Origin: Holosporaceae bacterium
GTDB taxonomy: Bacteria > Pseudomonadota > Alphaproteobacteria > UBA3830
Direction of reading: 5' to 3'
DNA: 41,647 nucleotides
Assembly: GCA_031282425.1 (NCBI GenBank)
Contig: JAITDT010000016.1
Location: 1 to 41,647 of the forward strand
Both the position numbers and the translations under genes were made by a program. Shown piece after piece: positions 41,387 to 41,647 of this stretch; position 1 is the first letter of the stretch; each line of letters begins with the position of its first letter. The notes beneath the pieces are model-generated. The model was not told where the DNA came from and did no database searches. It saw only the letters and a program-made list of their open reading frames with translations.

Positions 41387-41647
41387 ATGGATGTGATATC
41401 CCTCTGCTCAGATTTAATCCGCTGCAAAAGCGTTACTCCCAAAGATGACGGTGTGTTGGATCTGATTTCGAAAGTTTTATCGGCTATCGGCTTTGAAACA
41501 AGAATTTTGACATTTCAATCCAGCGATGGAAGCAATGCGATAAAAAATCTCTTTGCCGAATACAGAAATACAGGAGAGAAGATATTAGGTTTCATTGGAC
41601 ATTCCGATGTAGTTCCAGCTGGAGAAGATTGGGTTGTTGATCCATTC
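41387..41647 (+). CDS. dapE: Succinyl-diaminopimelate desuccinylase, 5' part, cut by window end
   Basis: The first 87 codons, running off the window. The sequence reads MDVISLCSDLIRCKSVTPKD and later FIGHSDVVPAGEDWVVDPF, the DapE/M20 peptidase opening with the first zinc-ligand histidine in GHSDVVP. It starts one base after dapD, so dapD and dapE are translated from one message and give two steps of the diaminopimelate route needed for peptidoglycan. Confidence 0.92.
   Translation, partial: MDVISLCSDLIRCKSVTPKDDGVLDLISKVLSAIGFETRILTFQSSDGSNAIKNLFAEYRNTGEKILGFIGHSDVVPAGEDWVVDPF

Overview
The window looks like the chromosome of a reduced-genome, Gram-negative alphaproteobacterium, most plausibly an intracellular or protist-associated lineage such as the Holosporales. 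Grounds for this: rpsT directly before dnaA, an alphaproteobacterial-type AddAB nuclease next to trxA, LPS transport and peptidoglycan genes, moderately AT-rich DNA, many overlapping genes, several decayed insertion sequences and non-coding gaps. The lineage is an inference from gene content; no rRNA gene is present to fix it.

Layout. 1-1290 is an insertion-sequence graveyard (frameshifted IS110-family and IS1-family transposase remnants) followed by a structured gap. 1290-3834 (+) carries a 58-aa glycyl-radical peptide, the class III ribonucleotide reductase activase nrdG, rpsT and dnaA. 4352-7172 (-) carries nrdD and sfsA. 7442-9070 holds yqgE/algH, an IS1595-like remnant and a small secreted protein. 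9245-13414 holds a GT-C-like membrane protein, an outer-membrane barrel protein, HU, trpS and tRNA-Leu(CAA). 13530-15115 (+) is rpmH-rnpA-yidD and a methyltransferase gene with an in-frame run of 13 C. 15151-20956 (-) is a tightly overlapping envelope operon, glmU-glmS-kdsD-lptCA-lptB. 21077-24766 holds a SPOR-like protein, a small secreted protein, a second polytopic membrane protein and a decayed duplicate of the SPOR gene 3' end. 24766-30554 (-) is pyk, an RND efflux permease with its adaptor, and tRNA-Pro(CGG). 30775-38473 (+) is murA-trxA-rsmG-addB-addA, with a perfect parS palindrome inside rsmG. 38571-41647 (+) is rplU-rpmA, tRNA-Gly(UCC), a DAACS-type symporter, dapD and the start of dapE.

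How the genes work together. Three themes dominate. First, replication and dNTP supply: dnaA, parS, AddAB and an oxygen-sensitive class III reductase. The reductase large subunit ends at its zinc-finger region without the glycyl-radical tail, and a separate 58-aa ORF beside nrdG carries that tail. Second, the envelope: UDP-GlcNAc synthesis (GlmS, GlmU), the Kdo precursor step (KdsD), the LPS exporter (LptB and a single-chain LptC-LptA), MurA and DapD/DapE. Third, surface and export functions: RND pump, SPOR protein, barrel protein, two GT-C-like membrane proteins and a possibly phase-variable methyltransferase.

Most interesting observations: the split class III reductase, the LptC-LptA fusion, the poly-C tract in the methyltransferase gene, and parS without parAB beside it.
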